64,000 nt of DNA, taken from Komagataella phaffii GS115 (Eukaryota > Ascomycota > Pichiomycetes > Pichiales > Pichiaceae). The notes under the pieces are model-generated. The model saw only the letters and a list, made by a program, of their open reading frames with translations. It had not been told where the DNA came from and did no database searches. Positions 46,941 to 57,605 of this stretch are shown here, piece by piece (positions within the stretch are counted from its first letter, which is position 1; each line of letters opens with the position of its first letter). Made by a program: the position numbers and the translations under genes. The stretch lies in NCBI RefSeq assembly GCF_000027005.1, contig NC_012963.1:1426001-1490000 (forward strand), written 5' to 3'.

Positions 46941-49166
46941 ATGATAAAATCAAGAAAGAGATCGAGAAAAGTTTCTTTGAACACTGAAAAGGAGCTGAAA
47001 AATAGCCATATTTCTCTTGGAGATGAAAGATGGTACACTGTGGGTCTTCTCTTGGTGACAATCACAGCTTTCTGTACTCGATTCTATGCTATCAACTATC
47101 CAGATGAGGTTGTTTTTGACGAAGTTCATTTCGGAAAATTTGCTAGCTACTATCTAGAGCGTACTTATTTTTTTGATCTGCACCCTCCGTTTGCCAAGCT
47201 CCTGATTGCGTTTGTCGGCTTTTTAGCTGGGTACAATGGTGAGTTCAAGTTTACAACTATTGGTGAATCTTATATCAAAAACGAGGTTCCCTACGTAGTT
47301 TACAGATCATTGAGCGCTGTGCAAGGATCTTTAACGGTGCCAATTGTTTATTTGTGTCTCAAAGAATGCGGATATACAGTTTTGACTTGTGTTTTTGGTG
47401 CATGTATCATATTGTTTGATGGGGCCCACGTTGCTGAGACTAGACTAATCTTGCTGGATGCCACGTTGATTTTTTTCGTTTCATTGTCCATCTATAGCTA
47501 TATCAAATTCACAAAACAAAGATCAGAACCATTCGGCCAAAAGTGGTGGAAGTGGCTGTTCTTTACAGGGGTGTCTTTATCTTGCGTCATAAGTACCAAG
47601 TATGTGGGGGTGTTCACCTATCTTACAATAGGCTGTGGTGTCCTGTTTGACTTATGGAGTTTACTGGATTATAAAAAGGGACATTCCTTGGCATATGTTG
47701 GTAAACACTTTGCTGCACGATTTTTCCTTCTAATACTGGTCCCTTTCTTGATATATCTCAATTGGTTTTATGTTCATTTCGCTATTCTAAGCAAGTCTGG
47801 CCCAGGAGACAGTTTTATGAGCTCTGAATTCCAGGAGACTCTCGGAGATTCTCCTCTTGCAGCTTTCGCAAAGGAAGTTCACTTTAACGACATAATCACA
47901 ATAAAGCATAAAGAGACTGATGCCATGTTGCACTCACACTTGGCAAACTACCCCCTCCGTTACGAGGACGGGAGGGTATCATCTCAAGGTCAACAAGTTA
48001 CAGCATACTCTGGAGAGGACCCAAACAATAATTGGCAGATTATTTCTCCCGAAGGACTTACTGGCGTTGTAACTCAGGGCGATGTCGTTAGACTGAGACA
48101 CGTTGGGACAGATGGCTATCTACTGACGCATGATGTTGCGTCTCCTTTCTATCCAACTAACGAGGAGTTTACTGTAGTGGGACAGGAGAAAGCTACTCAA
48201 CGCTGGAACGAAACACTTTTTAGAATTGATCCCTATGACAAGAAGAAAACCCGTCCTTTGAAGTCGAAAGCTTCATTTTTCAAACTCATTCATGTTCCTA
48301 CGGTTGTGGCCATGTGGACTCATAATGACCAGCTTCTTCCTGATTGGGGTTTCAACCAACAAGAAGTCAATGGTAATAAGAAGCTTGCTGATGAATCAAA
48401 CTTATGGGTTGTAGACAATATCGTCGATATTGCAGAGGACGATCCAAGGAAACACTACGTTCCAAAGGAAGTGAAAAATTTGCCATTTTTGACCAAGTGG
48501 TTGGAATTACAAAGACTTATGTTTATTCAGAATAACAAGTTGAGCTCAGATCATCCATTTGCGTCTGACCCTATATCTTGGCCTTTTTCACTTAGTGGGG
48601 TTTCATTTTGGACAAACAACGAGTCACGCAAACAGATCTATTTTGTCGGAAATATTCCTGGATGGTGGATGGAGGTTGCAGCATTGGGATCCTTTCTAGG
48701 ACTCGTGTTTGCAGATCAGTTCACGAGAAGAAGAAACAGTCTTGTTTTGACCAATAGCGCCAGGTCTCGGTTATACAATAATTTGGGGTTCTTCTTTGTA
48801 GGCTGGTGTTGTCATTACCTACCCTTTTTCCTAATGAGCCGTCAAAAATTTTTGCACCATTACTTACCTGCACATTTAATAGCAGCCATGTTCACTGCTG
48901 GTTTCTTGGAATTTATTTTTACTGACAACAGAACTGAAGAATTCAAGGATCAGAAAACTTCATGTGAACCTAACTCTAATTCTTCAAAGCCGAAAGAGCA
49001 ATTGATTCTGTGGTTAAGTTTCTCGTCCTTTGTCGCTTTGCTACTAAGCATCATTGTTTGGACTTTCTTCTTTTTTGCTCCTCTAACATATGGTAATACT
49101 GCGCTTTCGGCGGAGGAGGTTCAGCAGCGACAATGGTTAGATATGAAGCTCCAATTCGCCAAGTAA
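46941..49166 (+). CDS. PMT4: Protein O-mannosyltransferase Pmt4
   Basis: A 741-residue ER membrane enzyme. The N-terminal catalytic loop reads VVFDEVHFGKFASYYLERTYFFDLHPPFAKLL (about 51-82), with the DE pair essential in the family. The form HFGKFASYYLER is that of the Pmt4 subfamily rather than Pmt1 or Pmt2. Central luminal MIR repeats span about 310-500 (DIITIKHKETDAMLHSHL; RLRHVGTDGYLLTHDVASPFYPTNEE; WTHNDQLLPDWGFNQQEVNG). About nine to eleven membrane segments flank them, and the C-terminus reads APLTYGNTALSAEEV. Pmt4 acts as a homodimer and mannosylates Ser/Thr of membrane-bound secretory proteins. Confidence 0.96.
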   Translation: MIKSRKRSRKVSLNTEKELKNSHISLGDERWYTVGLLLVTITAFCTRFYAINYPDEVVFDEVHFGKFASYYLERTYFFDLHPPFAKLLIAFVGFLAGYNGEFKFTTIGESYIKNEVPYVVYRSLSAVQGSLTVPIVYLCLKECGYTVLTCVFGACIILFDGAHVAETRLILLDATLIFFVSLSIYSYIKFTKQRSEPFGQKWWKWLFFTGVSLSCVISTKYVGVFTYLTIGCGVLFDLWSLLDYKKGHSLAYVGKHFAARFFLLILVPFLIYLNWFYVHFAILSKSGPGDSFMSSEFQETLGDSPLAAFAKEVHFNDIITIKHKETDAMLHSHLANYPLRYEDGRVSSQGQQVTAYSGEDPNNNWQIISPEGLTGVVTQGDVVRLRHVGTDGYLLTHDVASPFYPTNEEFTVVGQEKATQRWNETLFRIDPYDKKKTRPLKSKASFFKLIHVPTVVAMWTHNDQLLPDWGFNQQEVNGNKKLADESNLWVVDNIVDIAEDDPRKHYVPKEVKNLPFLTKWLELQRLMFIQNNKLSSDHPFASDPISWPFSLSGVSFWTNNESRKQIYFVGNIPGWWMEVAALGSFLGLVFADQFTRRRNSLVLTNSARSRLYNNLGFFFVGWCCHYLPFFLMSRQKFLHHYLPAHLIAAMFTAGFLEFIFTDNRTEEFKDQKTSCEPNSNSSKPKEQLILWLSFSSFVALLLSIIVWTFFFFAPLTYGNTALSAEEVQQRQWLDMKLQFAK

Positions 49167-49184
49167 GAGTATACAATGTGTAGT

Positions 49185-50117
49185 TCAACGCAAAGGAAAT
49201 TCTAACTTTCTGTGCAATCTGGTGACAATTTCTAAATAACTATCACAATTGGAAGAAGAGATTATCCCAAATCTTATCAAAAAATCGATGATTGCCAGTG
49301 CACAATTAGGCTTGAATTTTTCTTGCAGCAACGAAGAGATTACTTCAGTGATGTTCATTAGCCTGAAATCTTCACTTTCGTGGTCTATCGGATTAGGAAT
49401 TAGACCTTGTTTCATCGGCAGGTCGTATATGTATTCCACTTCTGGTTGAATAAAATCTTCGGGTGGTTTGTTTCTGAACATATATGAGATGGCTCCCACT
49501 GGACTGATATATTGCGAAACATAGTCCTCATTCAACCCTGCCTCCTCGTAACATTCTTTCAGGCAAGTTTGCAAAGTGCCATTAGGATATTCCAAGCCTC
49601 CTGCCACAGTATTATCTAACATACCGGGAAATGTTGGTTTGTGTCTGCTTCTCCTAGGTATCCAAAGTTGAATACTGTTAGGATCGGCAGAATTTTGCAA
49701 ATATCCATTGATATGAACTCCATAAGTAACAACTCCCAAAATATTAGAAAAAGCCCTTTCCACCAACATGTACATCTTATGGTTATCGCAGTAAACTGCA
49801 AAAAGCTCATTTCTCCAACCGCTAAGGGTTTCAAAGAGACGCTGATCTCTCCAACGCTGAGCTATCTTTGCAAACATCTGCGTTCTTTTATTTTCGGTAT
49901 CCAGACTAGGAATTATCTTGACTTCGTGTTTTTCATTATTTACTATCACAGCCTGTGTTTCGAACTCAAATTGTTTTGCCACCTTGGGAATTATATACCC
50001 TAGTAAGATCCCATCATGCGATAAGAATTTATACACAGATACTTCAAATTCATGAAAAGATGGCTCATCTTTATGAGGAACAGAATCAACAGATCTGACT
50101 AGATCAATATATGGCAT
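49185..50117 (-). CDS. Nudix hydrolase of the YJR142W type
   Basis: A 310-residue protein. An N-terminal domain of about 110 residues resembles the DUF4743 region found with this Nudix group (LGYIIPKVAKQF and RWRDQRLFETLSGWRNELFAVY). The Nudix box is present as GGLEYPNGTLQTCLKECYEEAGL (in part; about residues 168-190), with the usual RE replaced by KE. Further downstream GAISYMFRNKPPEDFIQPEVEYIYDLP fits the family. S. cerevisiae YJR142W (342 residues) is reported to act on damaged thiamine diphosphate derivatives; that role is taken from the family and not shown here. Convergent with PMT4, 18 bp apart. Confidence 0.85.
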   Translation of the reverse strand: MPYIDLVRSVDSVPHKDEPSFHEFEVSVYKFLSHDGILLGYIIPKVAKQFEFETQAVIVNNEKHEVKIIPSLDTENKRTQMFAKIAQRWRDQRLFETLSGWRNELFAVYCDNHKMYMLVERAFSNILGVVTYGVHINGYLQNSADPNSIQLWIPRRSRHKPTFPGMLDNTVAGGLEYPNGTLQTCLKECYEEAGLNEDYVSQYISPVGAISYMFRNKPPEDFIQPEVEYIYDLPMKQGLIPNPIDHESEDFRLMNITEVISSLLQEKFKPNCALAIIDFLIRFGIISSSNCDSYLEIVTRLHRKLEFPLR

Positions 50118-50240
50118 TGGTTGATTTTATTCAATGGTTATCTATCTCAAACATGCTATAAAAATAAGGTAATTCCTTTATGGTGTTAGGGTGTTATAGT
50201 TTTTGCGTAGAAAATAATTGTCATCATTTTTGGGCAACCT

Positions 50241-52748
50241 ATGAAACAACTACTCAGAGAAGTTGAGACATCTCTTTTGACAAATGAAACCGAAATATCC
50301 CCTGCCCTTAAGCTATTAATTACTCAGTTAAATAAATCAACCCATGAAGATAAATCAACAGAAAGAAAAACGTTTTGGCTAGCATTAGACAATTTAAGGC
50401 AAAAAATCGGTCTACAATCCCAATCACATGTCCTTTTCTTTCTACATCTTTTTGAAGAGCTAGCTCCAACTTTAGAAAATGAGAAAATATTTTTAACCTG
50501 GATTACTTCTTTTTTGAAGTTAGCAATTAATAGTGCAGGGGTACCACATTGTGTGGTGAACGAGTCAAGGAGAATTATAATGAATTTATTATTGCCCTCA
50601 AAAGCTACAAACACCGAATACAATTTGTTAAAGAATTCTGCTGCAGGCATTCAATTACTTGTGCAAGTGTATTTGCTAAAAACTGATTTAGTTGTTGATT
50701 CCACTTCTAGTAGTCCCCAGGAGTATGAAGAGAGGGTTAGATTCATAAAGAAAAACTGCAGGGATTTACTACAAGGTCTTGATTTAAATAATCAAGTACT
50801 AGAGGCTATCAGCAAAGAATTTACGGATCCTCACTACCGCTTCGAGTGCTTCGTACTTTTGTCCTCATTAATGTCGTCATCAGCCTTGTTGTACCAGATA
50901 ATGCAAACAACTTTGTGGCATAATATACTTTTGTCTATATTGATAGATAAAAGTAACAGTGTGGTTGAGTCAGGAATCAAGGTTCTCAGTATGGTTTTGC
51001 CCCACGTCTGTGATGTAATAGCGGATTATCTACCGACCATTATGGCGATTTTAAGTAAAGGTCTGGGGGGTGTTGAAATTGATGATGAGTCACCATTACC
51101 ATCAAATTGGAAAGTATTGAATGATCAGGATCCTGAAATTATTGGTCCAGCATTTGTTAGCTATAAACAACTGTTCACTGTATTATACGGCCTGTTCCCT
51201 CTTAGTTTAACATCATTTATTCGCAGTCCATCTACATATATCGACTCTAACAAGATTATAGACGATCTCAAGCTTCAGTTGCTTGAAACTAAAGTGAAGT
51301 CAAAGTGTCAGGACTTGCTAAAGTGTTTTATTGTTCATCCAAATTATTTTATATATTCTTCCCAGGAGGAAGAAATTTTTGATACTTCAAGGTGGGACAA
51401 AATGCACTCCCCGAACGAGATAGCAGCATTTTGTTATCAATTGGAATTCCGTGGGACATCGAAGGAGAATGCCTTTGATATGAGGGTAGATGACCTTTTG
51501 GAAGGTCATCGATATCTATATTTGAAAGATATGAAGGATGCGCAGAAAGAGAGGGCTAAAAAATGTGAAAATTCTATTATCTCACTCGAAAGTTCATCTG
51601 ATAGTAAGTCAGTTTCACAATACGACGAAGACTCGACGAAAGAAACCACTTGCAGGCATGTTTCGTTTTATTTAAGAGAGATCCTTTTGGCAAAAAATGA
51701 ATTGGACTTCACGCTACATATCAATCAGGTACTTGGAGCCGAGTGTGAGCTTTTGAAAAAAAAATTGAACGAAATGGATACCCTACGAGATCAAAACAGG
51801 TTTTTAGCTGACATAAACGAAGGTTTACGAATACAGCAATCTAAGGCGAGTGAGCAAATTACGGAATTGCTCAAAGAAAAAGAGCGTTCTCAAAATGATT
51901 TCAACTCTCTGGTTACTCATATGCTTAAACAATCTAACGAATTAAAAGAAAGGGAGTCGAAACTAGTCGAGATTCATCAATCAAATGATGCAGAGATAGG
52001 AGATTTAAATTATAGGTTGGAAAAACTGTGCAACCTTATACAACCCAAAGAATTAGAAGTGGAACTGCTCAAGAAGAAGTTGCGTGTAGCATCGATCCTT
52101 TTTTCGCAAGATAAATCAAAATCTTCAAGCAAGACATCTCTAGCACATTTGCACCAGGCAGGCGACGCAACTAACCTGAAACAGAAAAAATCAGAATCAA
52201 GCTCAAGATTCTTAGAATTGAAAACAGCAAGTATGAGACTGAACGCGGAAAATCAAATATTAAAAGCAGAACTTGAAGAATCAAAGAACCAGGCTGTTGC
52301 GGAAGCTTCCAAATTTGAAGATACAATGATTGGCATACAAAATGAGGAATCGGTAAAGAACAAGTTAAAAATTAACGATATAGTGTACAATTACGAGTTC
52401 AAGAATCAGGAGCTTCAAATACTGATAAGGGAATTGCACAACACTATTAAGGAGAAGGACATAAAGTTGAGTCAGCTGACAACCACTCAACCCATTAATA
52501 TTCCACGTTCATCTATTTCTGTTGGTAAACCAGCCTCCCCTGGCCCCAGTGTTATCGGAGACCCAACGAATGGTACGGTGGGCGTCTACTCTCGTAAACC
52601 GCCAACACTTAACTCTGCAAGTAGCTCTACCTCTATCACTCCATTCAACAAACAAAAGCTCGCAATTTTGAAAACTCAGAGCAAAGGATCTACAGAACAA
52701 GTAATCAAAGGAAGAGGCGGATTTCAGAAAAGAAAGCTCAAGATGTAA
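50241..52748 (+). CDS. TSC1: Hamartin homologue Tsc1
   Basis: An 835-residue protein. The N-terminal half is an all-helical repeat domain. Around residues 307-400 it carries the hamartin signature: YKQLFTVLYGLFPLSLTSFIRSP, then CFIVHPNYFIYSSQEEEIFDTSRWDKM, where the human protein has FTFLYGLYPCNFVSFLR and [21 protein letters not shown]. The C-terminal half (about 480-780) is coiled coil, as in Tsc1, and the last 80 residues are basic and Ser/Pro rich. Tsc1 stabilises Tsc2, the GAP for Rheb, which restrains TORC1. S. cerevisiae has no TSC complex, while fission yeast does. Tsc2 would be expected elsewhere in this genome. Confidence 0.82.
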   Translation: MKQLLREVETSLLTNETEISPALKLLITQLNKSTHEDKSTERKTFWLALDNLRQKIGLQSQSHVLFFLHLFEELAPTLENEKIFLTWITSFLKLAINSAGVPHCVVNESRRIIMNLLLPSKATNTEYNLLKNSAAGIQLLVQVYLLKTDLVVDSTSSSPQEYEERVRFIKKNCRDLLQGLDLNNQVLEAISKEFTDPHYRFECFVLLSSLMSSSALLYQIMQTTLWHNILLSILIDKSNSVVESGIKVLSMVLPHVCDVIADYLPTIMAILSKGLGGVEIDDESPLPSNWKVLNDQDPEIIGPAFVSYKQLFTVLYGLFPLSLTSFIRSPSTYIDSNKIIDDLKLQLLETKVKSKCQDLLKCFIVHPNYFIYSSQEEEIFDTSRWDKMHSPNEIAAFCYQLEFRGTSKENAFDMRVDDLLEGHRYLYLKDMKDAQKERAKKCENSIISLESSSDSKSVSQYDEDSTKETTCRHVSFYLREILLAKNELDFTLHINQVLGAECELLKKKLNEMDTLRDQNRFLADINEGLRIQQSKASEQITELLKEKERSQNDFNSLVTHMLKQSNELKERESKLVEIHQSNDAEIGDLNYRLEKLCNLIQPKELEVELLKKKLRVASILFSQDKSKSSSKTSLAHLHQAGDATNLKQKKSESSSRFLELKTASMRLNAENQILKAELEESKNQAVAEASKFEDTMIGIQNEESVKNKLKINDIVYNYEFKNQELQILIRELHNTIKEKDIKLSQLTTTQPINIPRSSISVGKPASPGPSVIGDPTNGTVGVYSRKPPTLNSASSSTSITPFNKQKLAILKTQSKGSTEQVIKGRGGFQKRKLKM

Positions 52749-53061
52749 AAGTTTACATTTTCTACAATTCCGTTCTTTTATCTTTGTTAAACAACTGTCT
52801 TCGCGCTATAGTTTAGCTTTCCTGCCCAGTCCCATTATCCGATTTGATTTTGGAAGTTCAATCATCATGTTTGCTGGTCAGTCATAGATGTTCCTTTCTT
52901 GCTCTGCTCTCAACTGCCATATATTGAACCATTATTTTTGCTTAAATTTTCTATTAAAAAATGGGCCAATATTTTGAAGTATCTAATTTACAAAAGTTTA
53001 CCTCTTGTTGAGTTAACGAGTATTTAGCCCTTGTGTTACTAACCTTACTAACACAGATATG
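52749..53061. other. Convergent intergenic region after TSC1
   Basis: A 313-bp AT-rich interval between the TSC1 stop and the stop of the next gene on the minus strand. A box-C-like ATGATGA occurs on the minus strand near 52860-52870 but no matching box D follows. Nothing else is seen. Confidence 0.4.
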
Positions 53062-54864
53062 CTAAAGATTCAAAAACGTCATCATTTCCAGGTACGAATT
53101 ATTTCTGGAAATAACATCCCCATCATACACTCCATACAATAAAGACTCCAATTTTTCTGTGTATTCCTGTATCTTATTGAACGGTGGACTCAAATCTATA
53201 TCAAATGCCGATTTTACTAGGAATCGGTGGAGAAAATAAATCATGGTAGTGGTGGCTAAGTAGCAAGAAAAAATATCGGTAGGAATGTAATATTTTGTGG
53301 TGTTTATTTCAATGACTTTCCTAGAGTATTTGAAGACATAGTTTTCAACCATTTTTCGAAGAAGTAAACTAGACGAGACATCCCTTGAATTATTCTTTCT
53401 GGTTATTTCAATGCAGTTAACAGTGGTATGATAATTGTCGCTAGTTTGAAAGTTCACCAGATAAATAGACTTTCTCTCGTAAAAGAACGGCAGCACTTGG
53501 TTGCTATGGTCCGTCTTTTGAAGCTCGTCAAATTCTTCTCCGTCATATATAATGCTATTACGACGGGAAAGACATACAATAGTACTCTCTCGAACTAATA
53601 GTGGTCTTTCTGACAGAACTTGAGAGGGGTGGTACCAATTTTCAATCATTTCCATTAAATCGTCAAGATAGAACACTTCAGACTGGCTTGGAAACGCTTC
53701 AATGTTGGGTGTGACAGTAGCTAAAAAATCTCCACAAATGTTTTTATTGAATAAATTTGTATCAGGAATCGAAAAGTTTGAAGCATGAGTGGAACAAACT
53801 TGTAAGACTGATTCTAATTTCTGTCTTTTGTGGTTGGTGCTCTGATTGTGTGGGTTTGAACCATTTGGTTGCTTCTTTCTTAGTGAAAAGGAGGAAGACT
53901 TACTTGGTTGTACAGCCTTTTCAACAGCATTAGTTAATACCTCATCAATTGGTGTCCGGTTGTCCAATGCAAAGTTCTTGGTTCTGACCAGGTCTAAGTT
54001 TTTTAGCTTTGAAGTTTCAATATGCTCTTTGATTCGGGGAAATTTGTCAAAATGGATGAACTTTAACTCTGCCTTGAAAATAGTCTCTGGTTCTAAATCA
54101 TTGAAGTATAAATCATAAAATCGGGAGATGTTGAATTTTTTGTACTGGCTGAGACTCTTGCTGGCTAAATAGGGAGGAAAAAATGATGAACAGCACATCG
54201 TAAAAACGACTCCCAACACATTCAGTGCATCAATTCTGGAATAAATAGGAAATAAGTTCTCAACCCTGGAAAAATTCTTGAGCGAACGGTTTCTTAGCTT
54301 CTGTCCAGTTTCAAGAATGAACTGATCAATATTGAAACAAACATCAACTGGGAATTCCGACCTGGGGTCATTAGGGGTGCAATTGATCAGTACCAGTTCC
54401 CCAACTGATACTTTAGTCTCTTTTCCCAGCTCGGAGAATGCATGCGAGTTGTCTACATCTATCCCTCCCCTGACTGCAGTTTTTCGCAGCAGAATCGCCA
54501 CATTCCAGGTACCTTCATACTGAAAGGGGTGAATAAGGTGCTTGACGTTCCGGTTTTTAGGTCCGTATTTTCCTTTAGAATTGTAAAGGCCCACTTGGTT
54601 CCTCCCAAATTTATCTAACACTAAATTGCTATAATAGTAGACACTAGATCGAGACCATCTTGATGTGTTAGATGACCAGTCATCTAGGGACATAACTGAT
54701 GTCAGCTTAGTGTATTTATGTTGGTAGGACAGTTCATTTCCATCATAAAAGTCATGCAAATTGAGTTGACTATGTGAAAATAGTGTTAATAGGATGGGAC
54801 TTTACGGCGATTTGTAATGTTCACAAAAAACTTACGGTCCAGTTGTAGAGCTGTGACTACCCAT
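53062..54864 (-). CDS. Unknown protein, two exons
   Basis: Spliced gene, complement(join(53062..54769, 54836..54864)), 578 residues. The long exon has no ATG before its conserved-looking start (it opens with TTG at 54759), but a 66-nt intron links it in frame to a 29-nt exon that begins ATG and encodes MGSHSSTTG plus two bases. I do not recognise the product. The first 200 residues are rich in aromatic and beta-type segments (VYYYSNLVLDKFG, WNVAILLRK, VSVGELVLINCTPND); a Lys/Ser/Asn-rich linker lies at about 290-330; the C-terminal part is helical. No membrane segment or catalytic motif is evident. A nuclear role is possible from the basic linker, but this is a guess. Confidence 0.72.
54770..54835 (-). 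other. Intron of the unknown gene
   Basis: A 66-nt intron on the minus strand: donor GTAAGT at 54830-54835, branch-like TATTAAC at 54785-54791, acceptor ATAG ending at 54770. Splicing gives a 1737-nt frame, divisible by three, from an ATG at 54864. Confidence 0.75.
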
Positions 54865-55335
54865 GGATTGGAAAAGATGTTTTGGAGAACCAAAACGATC
54901 TAAAAAAAAGACGAGATTTGGTAGTAAGAGGATCGTGTAACGAACTCTTAATGAGAAAATTAATTTTTTTTTTTGTGACTCGCTCCCTAAAAAATAACAA
55001 TTTCTCTAAACTAATAACAAATTAGAACAGAAACGAGTACGATTGCTAACATAGGACGGGGGTATACTATTGGTGTTGGCCATTATTTAAGCGCATATCA
55101 GAAAAATTAAAGAGAAGTAATTACCCTGAATTTGTTGAGTAACGTATTCACACGGATACGTGATCACTTGTGGTAGTGAACTATCTACTTCCTGCATTCG
55201 TTGCTCCTAAGTTAACTATATACCTAAGCCCACAGTATGACAGAATGGTGAAATTGTGTTCCCTGTTTGAAGTCATCAAAATTGTCGCGATCATACTGGC
55301 ATACCAGTGGAAATCGTTTTGAAGCACGATAGAAA
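54865..55335. other. Intergenic region between the unknown gene and the MNN2-family gene
   Basis: A 471-bp interval with both genes on the minus strand. It contains a long T tract near 54964-54974 and should hold the promoter of the unknown gene. No further gene is seen. Confidence 0.4.
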
Positions 55336-57387
55336 TTAGCCCTCGATCCTAATTGGATTGTCACTCAAAAATTTCAAAAATCGGTCAGAAAACTTACAAA
55401 TACGCTCCTGGGAGTATCCCTGTCCGTAATTTTTGTATTGTTCAGTAAAATATAGTAGGTTGTACTTTTTTTCACACAAGTACTCTTTGGTATACTTCCA
55501 TTGTCTTTCTTCAAAATCGTACTTCAATTTGGTGTTTGGGCCATACATTCTGTTGAATTTGTGAGTTTTGTTGTCGATCAACTTCTTCTCTTTGATTAGT
55601 TTTACAGGGTCCAATTTTGGGAAATTACAATGATGGAACAATGGAGATTTGTTATTGTTACCATAAAATGCCTTTGGTGCCTCAATTCCCTTTCTCTTTT
55701 CACCCACAAAATTTTCTTTTGTAAGCTCGTAATCAGCGATTGGATCGTATTGCACAATTGCGACGCCTGTAAACGCACCCGTTGAGTCATGATGGCCCAA
55801 AATCCCTGGACCTGCCTTGACTTGGTAGAAGGGAAGCCCAAAAAAATTTGCCGCAGCCAAAAAAGTTTCTTTGTCTCCTTCACCAGCCATTCCCTGACTT
55901 AATAATGGATAATAGTAACCTGGGCCGTAAAAATTATAGTAGAACATTAGCATAAGTGTTTTTGCATGCTTATTCTTGTTTACCAATAATTGTCCAGACT
56001 CAGTTGACGCATCAGGTATTGTCCCATTCCGATCATGAAGAGGAATATCTTTCAGTCCAATATGAACAAAATCAGACTCAGGAACAAAGCCATCAAGGCA
56101 ATTTCTGACTTGGTATTCTCCTATCTTGATTCCTGCCGCTTCATAATACCGAGGGTTTGTAGTTCTTCTCCAAAAATCAGGCCATGATACAAGCCCAGTT
56201 TCGCTGAATGGTTCATGATCAAATAAATGGCTAACATTTGCAACTGGGATATTATCAGAGTCTAATGAAAGAACATTCTCAAAGCTTGAGGCCAACAAAG
56301 ATAATGCCTTAAACTGATATCCCTTGAAATCAAGCTTCTTTAACACATCTTGATCAACAATATCAGAGAGCATAATACATTTGGCATTCAAAGACGGTAA
56401 AATCTGCTCACATAATTGAGGCTCATATTCATTGTCGCTTGGCAACATTAACTCCACTGGCAGAGTATTCCCACCATCTCTTAAGTTGCGTATTGCTAAC
56501 AGTCCATACCAACTGTACACCCCTCCTCCAATAATGACAATACCGTCGCCTTGATACATTCCTTTGGGGAAAGATTCGGGCATCAAATTGACAATTTTTG
56601 AGTGGGATTCTGATACAGCATCGATGAACTCGTCAGAATAGATCTCCATGAAACGTAGAAAATCTTCCGTCAATACAGGACCTTCATATTTATCACCTGA
56701 GGAAACGTCACCCTTTAACTTACTTTTTCCTTTCTTTCTTGTCTTCTTGGTTATGGGCGCTGTATTAGGTCCTGAATCAGCCACCTTTATGAAAAAATCA
56801 TTATAAAAAATTTTTAAAGCAGTGGCCCGCTTGGAATAGGCAGGGTCTGTTTTAGGAGTGTAGGACGGTAATATAATTTTCTTGCGATCTTGTTCTGAGA
56901 TTATAATATTATCTTCTACGTCATCTGGAATATCGTCAAGGTAAGTGTCTTGTTCCACAAGTTCCTGGTTTGGTTTCTTGCTATCGTCCTCTTTCGCCGC
57001 TTCCTTCTCCCTCGTAGTTTCTTGCTGTCTCAATAACTCAGCTGCTTTCAGTTTTTCCTCTTCTGCCGCAATCGCCTCAGTTTTTTCTTTCTCTTTAGCT
57101 CGTTCAGCATTTTCCAAAGCTTGTTCTTCCTTATTGTTTTCATGTCCTTCTTCCAAAGTTGCACCTCCAATTCGTTCCTCTGAGGCAGTATCAACAATTT
57201 TTTCCAATGAGTTTGCTGGACTTTCCAAAACTGGAATAATAGGTGTAATGGACCCTTCTTCTGATTTTACTCCATTTGCTTCTATTGGTGATGTGTTGGG
57301 CAAGGTAAAAATTAAGACTATCACGGTTACCAGCGCACCCAAAAACAACAACTGTCTACGTGAGTGCCTAATTAGTCCGAAGAGCAT
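55336..57387 (-). CDS. MNN2: Alpha-1,2-mannosyltransferase of the Mnn2/Mnn5 family
   Basis: A 683-residue type II Golgi enzyme. A short cytosolic tail precedes an anchor at about 13-30 (LFLGALVTVIVLIFTL). A stem of about 150 residues is rich in Glu, Lys and Ala (a charged helix). The catalytic domain starts near 245 and shows GDGIVIIGGGVYSWYGLLAIRNLR, LPVELMLPSDNEYEP, YQFKALSLLASSFENVLSLDSDN (with the DSD metal motif) and VSWPDFWRRTTNPRYYEAAG, all typical of the mannosyltransferase family of Mnn2/Mnn5. It transfers mannose to the outer-chain alpha-1,6 backbone or to side branches. Yeasts of this clade carry several paralogues, so the exact orthologue is not settled. Confidence 0.85.
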   Translation of the reverse strand: MLFGLIRHSRRQLLFLGALVTVIVLIFTLPNTSPIEANGVKSEEGSITPIIPVLESPANSLEKIVDTASEERIGGATLEEGHENNKEEQALENAERAKEKEKTEAIAAEEEKLKAAELLRQQETTREKEAAKEDDSKKPNQELVEQDTYLDDIPDDVEDNIIISEQDRKKIILPSYTPKTDPAYSKRATALKIFYNDFFIKVADSGPNTAPITKKTRKKGKSKLKGDVSSGDKYEGPVLTEDFLRFMEIYSDEFIDAVSESHSKIVNLMPESFPKGMYQGDGIVIIGGGVYSWYGLLAIRNLRDGGNTLPVELMLPSDNEYEPQLCEQILPSLNAKCIMLSDIVDQDVLKKLDFKGYQFKALSLLASSFENVLSLDSDNIPVANVSHLFDHEPFSETGLVSWPDFWRRTTNPRYYEAAGIKIGEYQVRNCLDGFVPESDFVHIGLKDIPLHDRNGTIPDASTESGQLLVNKNKHAKTLMLMFYYNFYGPGYYYPLLSQGMAGEGDKETFLAAANFFGLPFYQVKAGPGILGHHDSTGAFTGVAIVQYDPIADYELTKENFVGEKRKGIEAPKAFYGNNNKSPLFHHCNFPKLDPVKLIKEKKLIDNKTHKFNRMYGPNTKLKYDFEERQWKYTKEYLCEKKYNLLYFTEQYKNYGQGYSQERICKFSDRFLKFLSDNPIRIEG

Positions 57388-57605
57388 TATCTTCGGTGAT
57401 CTCGCTTTGAATTTAATGAAAGGACTGATTTATGAAACGCGTAGGTTTCCAAAGTGCAGAAACTACGATTCTGGTTATGATAGCAGACGCGCGAACATGT
57501 AACATAATGGTGTAGTGACCACACAGAACATTTTTGGGTTGATGTATTGGTCAAGCCATAAACTTCAAGTTTGAGTGTACACTAGTCAGCTTGATCATTT
57601 CAATT

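Noticed and set aside
52800..52870. Box C-like ATGATGA suggesting a C/D snoRNA
   Set aside because: No CTGA box D follows within the usual distance and the ends do not pair.
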